Positions 54,921-63,892 are shown, numbered from the stretch's first letter. The stretch: 64,000 bases of DNA from Pseudomonas fluorescens (GCF_001623525.1 NZ_CP015225.1:1488001-1552000), one strand, 5' to 3'. Numbers and translations: made by a program. Notes: a model not told the origin generated them from the letters alone.

Positions 54921-56381
54921 ATGATCAAACACTGGATCGACGGCCGTGAGGTCGAAAGCAAAGACGTCTTCGTCAACTACAACCCCGCCACCGGCGAGGC
55001 CATCGGCGAAGTCGCCAGCGGCGGCGCCGAGGAAGTGGCCCAAGCGGTCGCGGCAGCCAAGGAAGCGTTTCCGAAATGGGCCAATACCCCGGCCAAGGAA
55101 CGCGCCCGGCTGATGCGCAAGCTCGGTGAACTGATCGAGCAGAACGTGCCGCAACTGGCCGAACTGGAAACCCTCGACACGGGCTTGCCGATCCACCAGA
55201 CCAAGAACGTGCTGATCCCGCGGGCCTCCCACAACTTCGATTTCTTTGCCGAAGTCTGCACGCGAATGGACGGTCACACCTATCCGGTCGACGACCAGAT
55301 GCTCAACTACACCCTGTACCAACCGGTGGGTGTCTGCGCGCTGGTATCGCCCTGGAACGTACCGTTCATGACCGCGACCTGGAAAACGGCACCGTGCCTG
55401 GCCCTGGGCAACACGGCCGTGCTGAAGATGTCCGAACTGTCGCCGTTGACCGCCAACGAGCTGGGGCGCCTGGCCGTCGAGGCCGGCATTCCCAATGGCG
55501 TATTGAACGTGATCCAGGGTTACGGCGCCACCGCCGGCGATGCGCTGGTGCGCCACCCGGATGTACGGGCGATCTCCTTCACTGGGGGCACCGCCACCGG
55601 CAAGAAAATCATGCAGACCGCCGGGTTGAAAAAGTACTCGATGGAACTGGGCGGCAAGTCGCCGGTACTGATTTTCGAAGACGCCGACCTGGAACGCGCC
55701 CTCGACGCCGCGCTGTTCACGATTTTTTCCCTCAACGGCGAACGCTGCACCGCCGGCAGCCGGATCTTCATCCAGGAAAGCGTCTACCCGCAGTTCGTGG
55801 CCGAGTTCGCCGCCCGCGCCAAGCGCCTGATCGTCGGTGATCCGCAGGACCCGAAAACCCAGGTCGGTTCGATGATCACCCAGGCCCATTACGACAAGGT
55901 CACTGGCTACATCAAGATCGGCCTCGAAGAAGGCGCCACCCTCCTGGCCGGTGGCCTGGAGCGTCCGGCCAATTTGCCTGCCCATCTGAGCCGCGGCCAG
56001 TTCATCCAGCCGACGGTGTTCGCCGACGTCAACAACAAGATGCGCATCGCCCAGGAAGAAATCTTCGGCCCGGTGGTGTGCCTGATCCCGTTCAAGGATG
56101 AAGCCGAGGCCCTGCATCTGGCCAACGACACCGAATATGGCCTGGCTTCGTACATCTGGACCCAGGACATTGGCAAGGCCCATCGCCTGGCCCATGGCAT
56201 CGAGGCCGGCATGGTGTTCATCAACAGCCAGAACGTGCGCGACCTGCGCCAGCCTTTCGGCGGCGTGAAGGGTTCCGGAACCGGCCGCGAAGGCGGACAG
56301 TACAGCTTTGAAGTGTTTGCCGAGATCAAGAACGTTTGCATCTCCATGGGCAGTCATCACATACCGCGATGGGGTGTTTAA
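54921..56381 (+). CDS. hpaE: 5-carboxymethyl-2-hydroxymuconate semialdehyde dehydrogenase HpaE
   Basis: From ATG 54921 the product is 486 residues, matching HpaE. It is an NAD-dependent aldehyde dehydrogenase: Rossmann motif SFTGGTATGKKIMQTAGLKK, general-base Glu in MELGGKSPV, nucleophile Cys in NGERCTAGSRIF. It oxidises the semialdehyde formed by HpaD. A TTG three codons earlier overlaps the hpaG2 stop and is a less likely start. Downstream comes a REPIN, then hpaD. Confidence 0.95.
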   Translation: MIKHWIDGREVESKDVFVNYNPATGEAIGEVASGGAEEVAQAVAAAKEAFPKWANTPAKERARLMRKLGELIEQNVPQLAELETLDTGLPIHQTKNVLIPRASHNFDFFAEVCTRMDGHTYPVDDQMLNYTLYQPVGVCALVSPWNVPFMTATWKTAPCLALGNTAVLKMSELSPLTANELGRLAVEAGIPNGVLNVIQGYGATAGDALVRHPDVRAISFTGGTATGKKIMQTAGLKKYSMELGGKSPVLIFEDADLERALDAALFTIFSLNGERCTAGSRIFIQESVYPQFVAEFAARAKRLIVGDPQDPKTQVGSMITQAHYDKVTGYIKIGLEEGATLLAGGLERPANLPAHLSRGQFIQPTVFADVNNKMRIAQEEIFGPVVCLIPFKDEAEALHLANDTEYGLASYIWTQDIGKAHRLAHGIEAGMVFINSQNVRDLRQPFGGVKGSGTGREGGQYSFEVFAEIKNVCISMGSHHIPRWGV

Positions 56382-56403
56382 CCCAAGGTAAGTGATGAAC
56401 CCT

Positions 56404-56497
56404 GTGGCGAGGGAGCTTGCTCCCGCTGGGCTGCGAAGCAGCCCCGCTTTTCCTGACGATTGCTGCGCAATCGAGCGGGAGCAAGCTCCCTCGCCAC
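56404..56497. repeat. REPIN, family A (copy 9), inside the hpa operon
   Basis: Between hpaE and hpaD. The hpaD frame stays open back through it, so ARELAPAG-like residues would be read if translation began upstream, but the hpaD ribosome site is further down at 56558-56563. Confidence 0.92.
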
Positions 56498-56568
56498 AAC
56501 TCATCATCAAGACCCGATTCACCGATTATCCAAGATCCAACAAGAACAATCTTTTCAGGAGAATCATC

Positions 56569-57426
56569 ATGGGCGAAGTCGTCCTGGCTGCGAAAATCTG
56601 CCACGTTCCCTCGATGTACCTGTCGGAGCTGCCCGGCAAGCACCACGGTTGCCGCGCCGCCGCGATTGCCGGCCACAAGGAAATCGGCCGTCGCGCCCGT
56701 GAGCTGGGGGCCGACACCGCCGTGGTGTTCGACGTGCACTGGCTGGTCAACAGCGCCTATCACGTCAACAGCGGCGCGCACTTCAAGGGCATCTACACCA
56801 GCAACGAGCTGCCGCACTTCATCAAGAACATGGAGTACGAATACTCAGGCGCCCCGGAACTGGGCGAGCTGATCGCCGCCGAGGCCAATGCCGCCGATGT
56901 GCGCACCCTGGCCCACAACATCCCAAGCCTTGAACTGGAATACGGCACGCTGGTGCCGATGCGCTACATGCACATGGACGTCCCTCAGGAACAGAAATTC
57001 GACGTCGTATCGATTGCTGCCTGGTGCGCCTGGCACCGCCTGCAAGACAGCTTCACCTTCGGCGCCGCCGTGCGCCGGGCCATCGAAAAAAGCGACCGCA
57101 AGGTCCTGGTGCTCGCGTCCGGCTCGCTGTCGCACCGTTTCTCCGACGATCGCAACGCTGAAGCCAACATCCACAACTGGACGCGGGAGTTCGACAAGCA
57201 GGTCGACCTGCACGTCGTCGAGATGTGGCGCCAGGGCCGCTGGAAAGAGTTCTGCGCCATGCTCCCGGACTACGCCGAACACTGCTTCGGCGAAGGCAAG
57301 ATGCATGACACGGCGATGCTGCTGGGGTTGCTCGGCGGGCCGGACTACGACAAGCCTGCCGAAATCATCACCGAGCCTTTCGGCAGCTCCGGCACCGGAC
57401 AGATCAACGCCATTTTTCCAGTCTGA
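56569..57426 (+). CDS. hpaD: 3,4-dihydroxyphenylacetate 2,3-dioxygenase HpaD (extradiol, LigB type)
   Basis: From ATG 56569 (CAGGAGAATCATC ribosome site) the product is 285 residues. The sequence matches E. coli HpaD: AKICHVPSMYLSELPGKHHG, FDVHWLVNSAYHVN, YTSNELPHFIKNMEYEY, ASGSLSHRFSDDRNAE, AMLLGLLGG. The two N-terminal His and a Glu bind the iron. It cleaves the ring of homoprotocatechuate in the meta position, making 5-carboxymethyl-2-hydroxymuconate semialdehyde, the substrate of HpaE. Confidence 0.95.
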   Translation: MGEVVLAAKICHVPSMYLSELPGKHHGCRAAAIAGHKEIGRRARELGADTAVVFDVHWLVNSAYHVNSGAHFKGIYTSNELPHFIKNMEYEYSGAPELGELIAAEANAADVRTLAHNIPSLELEYGTLVPMRYMHMDVPQEQKFDVVSIAAWCAWHRLQDSFTFGAAVRRAIEKSDRKVLVLASGSLSHRFSDDRNAEANIHNWTREFDKQVDLHVVEMWRQGRWKEFCAMLPDYAEHCFGEGKMHDTAMLLGLLGGPDYDKPAEIITEPFGSSGTGQINAIFPV

Positions 57427-57429
57427 ACA

Positions 57430-57485
57430 GCAGCTGCAAGCCGCAAGCTAAAAGCTGATCGCTTGCAACTTGTCGCTTGTAGCTC
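57430..57485. repeat. Imperfect stem-loop repeat between hpaD and hpaF
   Basis: AGCTGCAAGCCGCAAGCT and TTGCAACTTGTCGCTTGTAG read as an imperfect inverted repeat of AAGC/GCTT-rich units. It is unlike REP families A and B and fills the gap before hpaF. Confidence 0.6.
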
Positions 57486-57517
57486 TCCACTCAAAGCTGC
57501 CGACGCAGGAGGCCCCC

Positions 57518-57910
57518 ATGCCGCATTTCATCGCCGAATACACCGACAACATCGAACAACAAGCCGACCTGCCCGGCCTGTTTGAAAAGGTCCACGCCTT
57601 GCTGGGCGACAGCGGCGTGTTCCCCCAGGGCGGCATCCGCAGCCGGGGCGTGCGCCTGGACACCTGGCGCATGGCCGACGGCAAGCACGACTACGCCTTC
57701 GTACACATGACCTTGAAAGTCGGCCACGGCCGCGACCTGGCCACGCGCCAGAAAGTCGCGGAAAAACTCTTCGAGGTGATCACCGCGCACTTTGCCGAGC
57801 TCCAGGCCCAGCGCCTGCTGGCCCTGTCGTTCGAGATGATCGAGCTGCACGAACAGCTCAATTTCAAGGCCAACAACGTCCACGCCTTCCTCAAGGGCCA
57901 GGCCACCTGA
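57518..57910 (+). CDS. hpaF: 5-carboxymethyl-2-hydroxymuconate delta-isomerase HpaF
   Basis: From ATG 57518 (AGGAGGCCCCC ribosome site) the product is 130 residues, the size of HpaF. The N-terminal Pro after Met (MPHFIAEYTDNIEQQADLPG) is the catalytic base, as in tautomerase-fold CHMI. It shifts the double bond of the HpaE product for decarboxylation by HpaG. It is followed 52 bp later by hpaX. Confidence 0.95.
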   Translation: MPHFIAEYTDNIEQQADLPGLFEKVHALLGDSGVFPQGGIRSRGVRLDTWRMADGKHDYAFVHMTLKVGHGRDLATRQKVAEKLFEVITAHFAELQAQRLLALSFEMIELHEQLNFKANNVHAFLKGQAT

Positions 57911-57962
57911 ATCCGTCTGCCTCGCGTTCCCCATCGGCCTCTCTGACAAAAAGTACAAGATC

Positions 57963-59267
57963 ATGAGCACAGCCCATACCGCCAACACCGCCGGCACCGT
58001 CGCGCACGACCGCACCCATGCCACCATCACCTGGCGGCTGATGCCGCTGCTGCTGGTCTGTTACCTCTTTGCCCACCTGGATCGCATCAACATCGGCTTC
58101 GCGAAGATGCAGATGAGCGCCGACCTGCAGTTCAGCGACACCGTCTACGGCTTCGGCGCGGGGCTGTTCTTCATCGCCTATGCGCTGTTTGGGGTGCCCA
58201 GCAACATGGCCCTGGACCGGGTCGGTCCGCGGCGCTGGATCGCCACGCTGATGGTGGTCTGGGGCGCTTTGTCCAGCGGCATGTTCCTTATCGACAGCGC
58301 CGCCGGTTTCTACGTGTTGCGCTTTCTGCTGGGCGTGGCCGAGGCCGGTTTCTTTCCTGGCATCCTGGTCTTTCTCAACCGTTGGTATCCGGCCCGGCGC
58401 CGGGCCCAGGTGACCGCGTTGTTCGCCATCGCCGTGCCGATGGCCGGGGTGATTGGCGGGCCTTTGTCCGGCGGCATTCTCGAGCACTTCCATGATGTTG
58501 GCGGTTTGCGTGGCTGGCAGTGGATGTTCGTCATCGAAGGGCTGCCGGTGATCCTGCTCGGCCTTGTTGTGCTCAAGTGCCTGCCGGACGATTTCGAGAC
58601 GGTCAAGTGGCTCACACCGCACGCCAAGCAGCAGCTGCGCGAACAACTGAGCCTTGAAGAACAGCGCAAATCCATTACCTCGTTTTCGGCGATTCTCAAC
58701 AATCCGCAGGTCTGGTTGTTGGTGGCGGTGTACTTTGCCGTGATGTTGGCGGTGAATACCCTGGCCTTCTGGATGCCCACCCTGATCCATGGCGCCGGCA
58801 TCGGCAGCGACGGCAAGGTCGGGCTGCTCAGCGCGGTGCCCTACCTGGCCGGCTGTTTCTTCATGATCGGCTGCGGGCGCTCCTCCGACCGCCATCGCGA
58901 ACGTCGCTGGCACCTGTGCGTACCGCTGTTGATGGCCGCGCTGGGCATTGCGGTCACCGGGCTCTCACCCGGCAATCCAATCCTGGTGCTCAGCGGCCTG
59001 ATTGTCGCCGGCATGGGCGCCAGTGCGGCGTTGCCGATGTTCTGGCAACTGCCGCCAGCCTTCCTGTCCAACGGCACCCAGGCCGCCGGTATCGCGCTGA
59101 TCAGCTCCTTCGGCAGCATCGCCTCATTCTTCGCGCCCTACCTGATCGGCTGGATGCGCGACACCACCCAGAGCGCCAGTCTCGCCTTGTATGCGCTCGC
59201 CCTGCTCATCGCCCTTGGTGGCTTGCTGGTGCTGCGCACACATGCCGCCATCGTCAACCCTCAATAA
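57963..59267 (+). CDS. hpaX: 4-hydroxyphenylacetate permease HpaX (MFS)
   Basis: A 434-residue MFS transporter with 12 membrane segments of the anion:cation symporter family (YLFAHLDRINIGFAKMQM, RFLLGVAEAGFFPGILVFLN, RWYPARRRAQVTALFAIAVP). In this location it is expected to import 4-hydroxyphenylacetate with protons. Only a weak ribosome site precedes the ATG, so coupling to hpaF is possible. Confidence 0.9.
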   Translation: MSTAHTANTAGTVAHDRTHATITWRLMPLLLVCYLFAHLDRINIGFAKMQMSADLQFSDTVYGFGAGLFFIAYALFGVPSNMALDRVGPRRWIATLMVVWGALSSGMFLIDSAAGFYVLRFLLGVAEAGFFPGILVFLNRWYPARRRAQVTALFAIAVPMAGVIGGPLSGGILEHFHDVGGLRGWQWMFVIEGLPVILLGLVVLKCLPDDFETVKWLTPHAKQQLREQLSLEEQRKSITSFSAILNNPQVWLLVAVYFAVMLAVNTLAFWMPTLIHGAGIGSDGKVGLLSAVPYLAGCFFMIGCGRSSDRHRERRWHLCVPLLMAALGIAVTGLSPGNPILVLSGLIVAGMGASAALPMFWQLPPAFLSNGTQAAGIALISSFGSIASFFAPYLIGWMRDTTQSASLALYALALLIALGGLLVLRTHAAIVNPQ

Positions 59268-59279
59268 GAGACCCTTGCC

Positions 59280-60083
59280 ATGCTTGACCAGAACCTCATC
59301 CAACAAGCCGCCGCCCGCCTCGACCATGCCGAACGCTCCCGCGAGCAGGTGCGGCAGTTTTCCCTCGATCACCCGGACATCACGATCGAGGATGCCTACG
59401 CCATTCAGCGCGCCTGGGTCGCGCAGAAAATCAAGGACGGGCGCAAGCTGGTCGGCCACAAGATCGGCCTGACCTCCCGGGCCATGCAGGTGTCGTCGAA
59501 CATCACCGAGCCGGACTACGGCGCGCTGCTGGACGACATGTTCTTCGACGAAGGCACCGATATTCCGTTCGAGCGTTTCATCGTGCCGCGGGTGGAAGTG
59601 GAGCTGGCGTTCATCCTCGGCAAGCCATTGAAAGGCCCGAACGTGACGGTTTTCGACGTGCTCGACGCCACCGAATGGGTGATTCCGGCGCTGGAAATCA
59701 TCGATGCGCGCATCCAGCAGATCGACCCGCAGACCAAGGCGACCCGCAAGGTGTTCGACACCATTTCCGACAACGCCGCCAATGCCGGCGTGGTCATGGG
59801 CGGTCGCGCCGTACGCCCGACCGAGATCGACCTGCGCAAGGTGCCGGCGGTGCTGTACCGCAACGGTGTGATCGAGGAGTCTGGCGTCTCGGCGGCGGTG
59901 CTCAATCACCCGGCCAAAGGTGTGGCCTGGCTGGCGAACAAGCTGGCGGCCTATGACGTCACCCTGCAACCGGGACAGATCATCCTCGGTGGTTCCTTCA
60001 CCCGCCCCGTGGCAGCCAACCCCGGCGATACCTTCCATGTCGACTACGACATGCTCGGCGCCATCGCCTGCCGTTTCGTCTGA
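59280..60083 (+). CDS. hpaH: 2-oxo-hept-4-ene-1,7-dioate hydratase HpaH
   Basis: A 267-residue hydratase of the HpaH/MhpD family: [68 protein letters not shown]. The Glu pair in EVELAF binds Mg and the Lys in GHKIGLTS contributes to catalysis. It adds water to the HpaG product before aldol cleavage by HpaI. It starts 12 bp after hpaX and ends 14 bp before hpaI. Confidence 0.95.
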   Translation: MLDQNLIQQAAARLDHAERSREQVRQFSLDHPDITIEDAYAIQRAWVAQKIKDGRKLVGHKIGLTSRAMQVSSNITEPDYGALLDDMFFDEGTDIPFERFIVPRVEVELAFILGKPLKGPNVTVFDVLDATEWVIPALEIIDARIQQIDPQTKATRKVFDTISDNAANAGVVMGGRAVRPTEIDLRKVPAVLYRNGVIEESGVSAAVLNHPAKGVAWLANKLAAYDVTLQPGQIILGGSFTRPVAANPGDTFHVDYDMLGAIACRFV

Positions 60084-60097
60084 TCGGAGACCGTTTC

Positions 60098-60895
60098 ATG
60101 GACATGCCCATCAATACCTTCAAGCAACGCCTGCGCAGCGGCGAGGCGCAGATCGGCCTGTGGCTGGGGTTGGCCGATGCCTACTGTGCGGAACTGGCGG
60201 CCAACGCCGGCTTCGACTGGCTGCTGATCGACGGTGAACACGCGCCCAACGACTTGCGCACCTTGCTCGGCCAGCTCCAGGCCGTGGCCCCCTACCCCAG
60301 CCAGCCGGTGATACGCCCAGTGATCGGTGACACGGCGCTGATCAAGCAAGTGCTCGATATTGGCGTGCAGACCCTGCTGGTGCCGATGGTGGAAAGCGCC
60401 GACCAGGCGCGCGAACTGGTGCGCGCCATCCACTACCCGCCCCATGGCGTACGTGGTGTCGGCAGCGCACTGGCCCGGGCGTCACGCTGGAACAGCATCC
60501 CCGGTTACCTCGACAAAGCCGACGAACAGATGTGTCTGCTGGTGCAGATCGAAAGTCGCGAAGGCCTGGCCAACCTGGACGCCATTGCCGCGGTGGACGG
60601 TGTCGATGGAGTCTTTATCGGCCCGGCGGACCTGAGCGCGTCCATGGGTTTTCGCGGCAACCCCGGCCACCCGCAGGTACAAGCGGCCATCGAAGACGCC
60701 ATCGCCCGCATCCGTCAGGCCGGCAAGGCAGCCGGGATTCTCAGTGCCGATGAAAAACTGGCCCGGCGCTATATCGAACTCGGCGCGGCGTTTGTCGCGG
60801 TGGGCGTGGATACGACGGTGTTGATGCGGGGCTTGCAGACATTGGCGGCGACGTTCAAGGACACACCAAAGCCTGCGGCTGGCGGTGTGTACTGA
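60098..60895 (+). CDS. hpaI: 4-hydroxy-2-oxoheptanedioate aldolase HpaI
   Basis: A 265-residue class II (metal) aldolase of the HpcH/HpaI family: [63 protein letters not shown]. The base His, substrate-binding Arg, and the metal-binding Glu and Asp positions of HpaI are all present. It produces pyruvate and succinic semialdehyde. It is the last gene of the operon, ahead of REPIN copy 10. Confidence 0.95.
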   Translation: MDMPINTFKQRLRSGEAQIGLWLGLADAYCAELAANAGFDWLLIDGEHAPNDLRTLLGQLQAVAPYPSQPVIRPVIGDTALIKQVLDIGVQTLLVPMVESADQARELVRAIHYPPHGVRGVGSALARASRWNSIPGYLDKADEQMCLLVQIESREGLANLDAIAAVDGVDGVFIGPADLSASMGFRGNPGHPQVQAAIEDAIARIRQAGKAAGILSADEKLARRYIELGAAFVAVGVDTTVLMRGLQTLAATFKDTPKPAAGGVY

Positions 60896-60911
60896 CAGCA
60901 CCACAAACCCC

Positions 60912-61024
60912 GTGGCGAGGGAGCTTGCTCCCGCTGGGTCGCGAAGCGGCCCCTTGATTCCGACAGTGAATTCAAGACTTTTGGGCCTGCTGCGCAGTCC
61001 AGCGGGAGCAAGCTCCCTCGCCAC
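60912..61024. repeat. REPIN, family A (copy 10)
   Basis: It sits between the convergent ends of hpaI and the second hpaR gene, a position where a hairpin can help end both transcripts. Confidence 0.92.
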
Positions 61025-61039
61025 AAAAGCAGACCAGCC

Positions 61040-61462
61040 TCAGCGCCTGATCGCCTTCAGGTCATTGAGTAACCCCAGCAACGTCTGCAATTTTTCCTCC
61101 CCTAACTTGTCCTGCAGACGCTGATAGTTCGCTTCCATGCTCTGGCTCATCGAATCGAAGCTCGCCTGCCCTTGCGGCGCCAGGCGCACCAGCACCCGGC
61201 GCTGATCCTGTTCAGCCTTGCGCCGCACCACCATGCCTGCCGCCTCCATGCGCACCAGCACGCCGGTCATGCTGGGCTTGAGGATGCAGGCCAATTCGGC
61301 CAGGCGATTGATCTCCAGCTCATCGTGCTGGCTAAGAATGCGGATGACTCGCCATTGCTGCTCGGTCAAGCCATGTTGATTGAGGGAAGGCCGGAAAAAG
61401 CCCATGGCCGCTTCACGGGCCTGGAGCAGGGTCAGGGTCAAGGATTGGCGCAGCTTGGGCAT
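61040..61462 (-). CDS. HpaR-like MarR repressor (copy 2)
   Basis: A 140-residue MarR protein clearly paralogous to the hpaR at 51894-52316 (LTLTLLQAREAAMGFFRPSL, TEQQWRVIRILSQHDELEIN, ACILKPSMTGVLVRMEAAGM, DQRRVLVRLAPQGQ). The main differences lie in the recognition-helix surroundings and the C-terminal ligand half. A perfect palindrome, TTAGTTAATGAGTTAACTAA, lies 23 bp before its start and is a good autoregulatory operator. Having two repressors of one family at the two ends of the hpa genes is unusual. Confidence 0.9.
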   Translation of the reverse strand: MPKLRQSLTLTLLQAREAAMGFFRPSLNQHGLTEQQWRVIRILSQHDELEINRLAELACILKPSMTGVLVRMEAAGMVVRRKAEQDQRRVLVRLAPQGQASFDSMSQSMEANYQRLQDKLGEEKLQTLLGLLNDLKAIRR

Positions 61463-61484
61463 GGGTGGGGTTCGCGAGAAGAGT

Positions 61485-61504
61485 TAGTTAATGAGTTAAC
61501 TAAA
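61485..61504. promoter_or_regulatory. Palindromic operator of the second hpaR gene
   Basis: TTAGTTAA (61485-61492) and TTAACTAA (61497-61504) are perfect inverse copies around TGAG. The TTAAC core is shared with the hpaG1 promoter. Confidence 0.65.
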
Positions 61505-61568
61505 TCTTAACAGCTTCCAACCCATGTCGGACCATCCGTTCACAGAATCTGGATCAAGCGAGGCCTCT

Positions 61569-61698
61569 GTGGCGAGGGAGCTTGCTCCCGCTGGGCTGCG
61601 CAGCAGCCCCTGGATCAGTCGCAGCGGAGTGTCAGGCAATCTGAGCTTGGAGTGTTGGGGCCGCTTCGCGGCCCAGCGGGAGCAAGCTCCCTCGCCAC
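61569..61698. repeat. REPIN, family A (copy 11)
   Basis: Between the second hpaR operator and the 3' end of the flavin reductase gene. Confidence 0.92.
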
Positions 61699-61714
61699 AC
61701 GTATCGATGCGAGT

Positions 61715-62656
61715 TCAAGCGCCCTTGATCACACCCTTGAGCACCGCTTTGAAATGCTCCACCTGGGCCTCGCCGAACTGGCCGAACACCTTGTCCTGCT
61801 GTTCCTTGGCGATGCCCCAGAGCCCTTCGGTCTCATCGATGCCCTTGGCGGTCAGGCGTACCCGTTCGCCTTCATCGGTCACCAGGCCCTTGCGCTTGAG
61901 GTTGGCTACGGCTTCTTCGATCTCGCGCGCCGGCATCGCCACTTCCCGCTGCAAGTCACACAGGTTCAGCCCGGCGTCGTTCTCCAGCACCATCAGCATT
62001 CGTGCCTCACTGGTGCGCAAGCCAGTGGACAACTGACGCGGCTGGTAGCTGGCCTGGTAAGCCCGCAGCGCCTGAGTCATCAGGTAATACAGATTGTGAC
62101 TCAAGCGCCCCTGGAAGTGACTGCTGGGGGACTGGCCCTCTTCCCGTCTGGTCATGCGAGTGTGGGGCAGCACCATCGAGTAGGCGCCCTGGTGATAGAG
62201 CAATGGAGAGCGTCCAAAATCATCAAACGCCACGACCTTGCCGATCATGATCCAGTGATCGCCGCCATCGACCTGCTGGAATTTTTCACAGTGAAAACGC
62301 GCCGAGCAATCGACAAACACCGGGGCGCCGCCTTCGCCGGTTTCGAATTCGATTTCGGCGAAGCGGTCCTCCTTGGGTCGTGCGAAGTTGTTCGACAGGT
62401 CGATCTGGTCGGCGGCCAGCACGTTCACCGCAAAATGGCTGGCGGCTTCGAACACACCATGGCTGCTCGAACGCTTGTCGATGCTCCACAAGATCAATGG
62501 CGGGTCCAGGGACACCGAGTTGAAACTGTTGGCTGTCACACCGACCTTGCGGCCATCTTCAGTGGCAGCGGTGACCACGGTCACGCCGGTGGCGAAGTTA
62601 CCCAGGGCCCGGCGGAATGCGCGGGTATCGAAAGCGGTATCACAAAGACTGGACAT
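61715..62656 (-). CDS. 4-hydroxyphenylacetate 3-hydroxylase reductase (C1 type), with MarR-like C-terminal domain
   Basis: A 313-residue protein. Residues about 1-170 are a flavin reductase domain (ALGNFATGVTVVTAATEDGR, GVTANSFNSVSLDPPLILWS, GDHWIMIGKVVAF). Residues about 190-313 form a MarR-like helix-turn-helix (TSEARMLMVLENDAGLNLCD, NLKRKGLVTDEGERVRLT). This matches the C1 reductase of the Acinetobacter C1-C2 hydroxylase, whose C-terminal domain senses 4-hydroxyphenylacetate and stimulates flavin reduction. It supplies reduced flavin to C2. A GGGAG box is 6 bases upstream; the C2 gene ends 66 bp before it. Confidence 0.88.
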   Translation of the reverse strand: MSSLCDTAFDTRAFRRALGNFATGVTVVTAATEDGRKVGVTANSFNSVSLDPPLILWSIDKRSSSHGVFEAASHFAVNVLAADQIDLSNNFARPKEDRFAEIEFETGEGGAPVFVDCSARFHCEKFQQVDGGDHWIMIGKVVAFDDFGRSPLLYHQGAYSMVLPHTRMTRREEGQSPSSHFQGRLSHNLYYLMTQALRAYQASYQPRQLSTGLRTSEARMLMVLENDAGLNLCDLQREVAMPAREIEEAVANLKRKGLVTDEGERVRLTAKGIDETEGLWGIAKEQQDKVFGQFGEAQVEHFKAVLKGVIKGA

Positions 62657-62722
62657 GCAAGACTCCCGGCCGCCTCGAGCGACGGCCTCGATTATTGTTC
62701 TAGGGGTACAACGAACAGGCGG

Positions 62723-63892
62723 TCAAACCATGGACGGATCAGGCTCAAGGCCCATCAACTCACGACCGAGAATCTGCGCACAAACGTCGTAGTCGGTATA
62801 GGCATGGGCGCCGGTCAGGTGGGCGTCGCGGAACAGCCGTTGCAACTCGTTGTTCTCGAACCAGGCGCCGCCGCCAGCCGCCTCCATCAAGCGGTCGACA
62901 GCCTGTATGCACATTTTGGTGGCATAGCCCTGGTTGGTCCGCCAGAACGCCAGGGTTTCCCGGCTGGGGTATTCGTGGCGCTCACCGTATTCGGCGTGCT
63001 CCTGCCAGGTTTTCTCCAGAAAGGCACGGGCCGCGGCCACCTGATGGGTCGACTCGGCCAGGCGCATCAACGCCGGGGTAGCGGCACCGACTGCCGCACC
63101 GGTGTAGGCCCGCACGCGGTTGCGGGTCTTCTCGCGAAAGACCTCCAGCATGCGTTCGGCCACGCCCAGGCTGACCGTGGAAAAACCACTGGCGAAGTAA
63201 GGGCGGTATGGCGAGTAGAAGATCTTGCTATCGGGGTACAGGCCGAATCCGCCGGACTTGCCCTCCATCATGTCCTTGGCTTTCTGGATCCGGTGTTCCG
63301 GCACGAAAGCGTTGTCGATGATCAACGTCTTGCTGCCACTGCCGCGCATGCCCACCGCGAACCAGTCATCGCGAATCTCATAGTCGCTGCGCGGCAGCAC
63401 CGCAAAGCAATAGTCCTGGACGCCTTCGGCGTTTTTACGGCGAAACCCAACGATCGCCCATTCGGCATGATCGCAGCCGCTGCTCCAGCCCATTTCACCG
63501 CTGAACGTCACACCGCCCTCGACTTCCTCGGTGCGGCCAAACGGCGCGATACTGCTGCTGGCAGTGGCATCGGGATCATCGCCCCAGATTTCCTGCTGGG
63601 CCCTGGCCGGGAACATTGCCAACTGATGGCTGTGGGTGCACAACAGGCTCATGGCCCAGGCCGTGCTGGCGCAGGCGCCGGCCAGCAGCGCGATGCAATC
63701 GGCGAACTGCGGCAGGGAAATCTCCAGGCCACCGTAGGGTTTCGGCTGGAAGGCCCGGTGCATGCCGATGCTTTTGAGCAAGGCGATATTCTCGGCAGGG
63801 ACGCTACGGTCCTTCTCCGCCTGGAAGGCATTGGCGGCAATGACCGGCAGGAGGGGCTTGAGGTCTTCGAGCAGCGGGTTTGGCTTTTTCAT
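62723..63892 (-). CDS. 4-hydroxyphenylacetate 3-hydroxylase oxygenase (C2 type), acyl-CoA dehydrogenase fold
   Basis: A 389-residue flavin-dependent monooxygenase with the acyl-CoA dehydrogenase fold (GMHRAFQPKPYGGLEISLPQ, AGACASTAWAMSLLCTHSHQ, GFSTVSLGVAERMLEVFREK). It belongs with the C2/HsaA class, using free reduced flavin from C1 to hydroxylate 4-hydroxyphenylacetate to homoprotocatechuate. It replaces HpaB here; no HpaB/HpaC is seen. The right end of the window starts just upstream, so any further hydroxylase gene is not visible. Confidence 0.85.
   Translation of the reverse strand: MKKPNPLLEDLKPLLPVIAANAFQAEKDRSVPAENIALLKSIGMHRAFQPKPYGGLEISLPQFADCIALLAGACASTAWAMSLLCTHSHQLAMFPARAQQEIWGDDPDATASSSIAPFGRTEEVEGGVTFSGEMGWSSGCDHAEWAIVGFRRKNAEGVQDYCFAVLPRSDYEIRDDWFAVGMRGSGSKTLIIDNAFVPEHRIQKAKDMMEGKSGGFGLYPDSKIFYSPYRPYFASGFSTVSLGVAERMLEVFREKTRNRVRAYTGAAVGAATPALMRLAESTHQVAAARAFLEKTWQEHAEYGERHEYPSRETLAFWRTNQGYATKMCIQAVDRLMEAAGGGAWFENNELQRLFRDAHLTGAHAYTDYDVCAQILGRELMGLEPDPSMV

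Noticed and set aside
54558..56522. 654-codon minus-strand frame opposite hpaG2 and hpaE
   Set aside because: Antisense shadow of two well-identified enzymes.
56392..56568. Upstream in-frame extension of hpaD through the REPIN
   Set aside because: No ribosome site at its start, the added residues are REP-encoded, and a strong site precedes ATG 56569; the normal HpaD length supports the shorter form.
8018..61698. Repeated inverted units read as a possible CRISPR array
   Set aside because: Copies are scattered singly between genes in inverted pairs, without regular spacing or spacers, and no cas genes are present. They are REP/REPIN elements.
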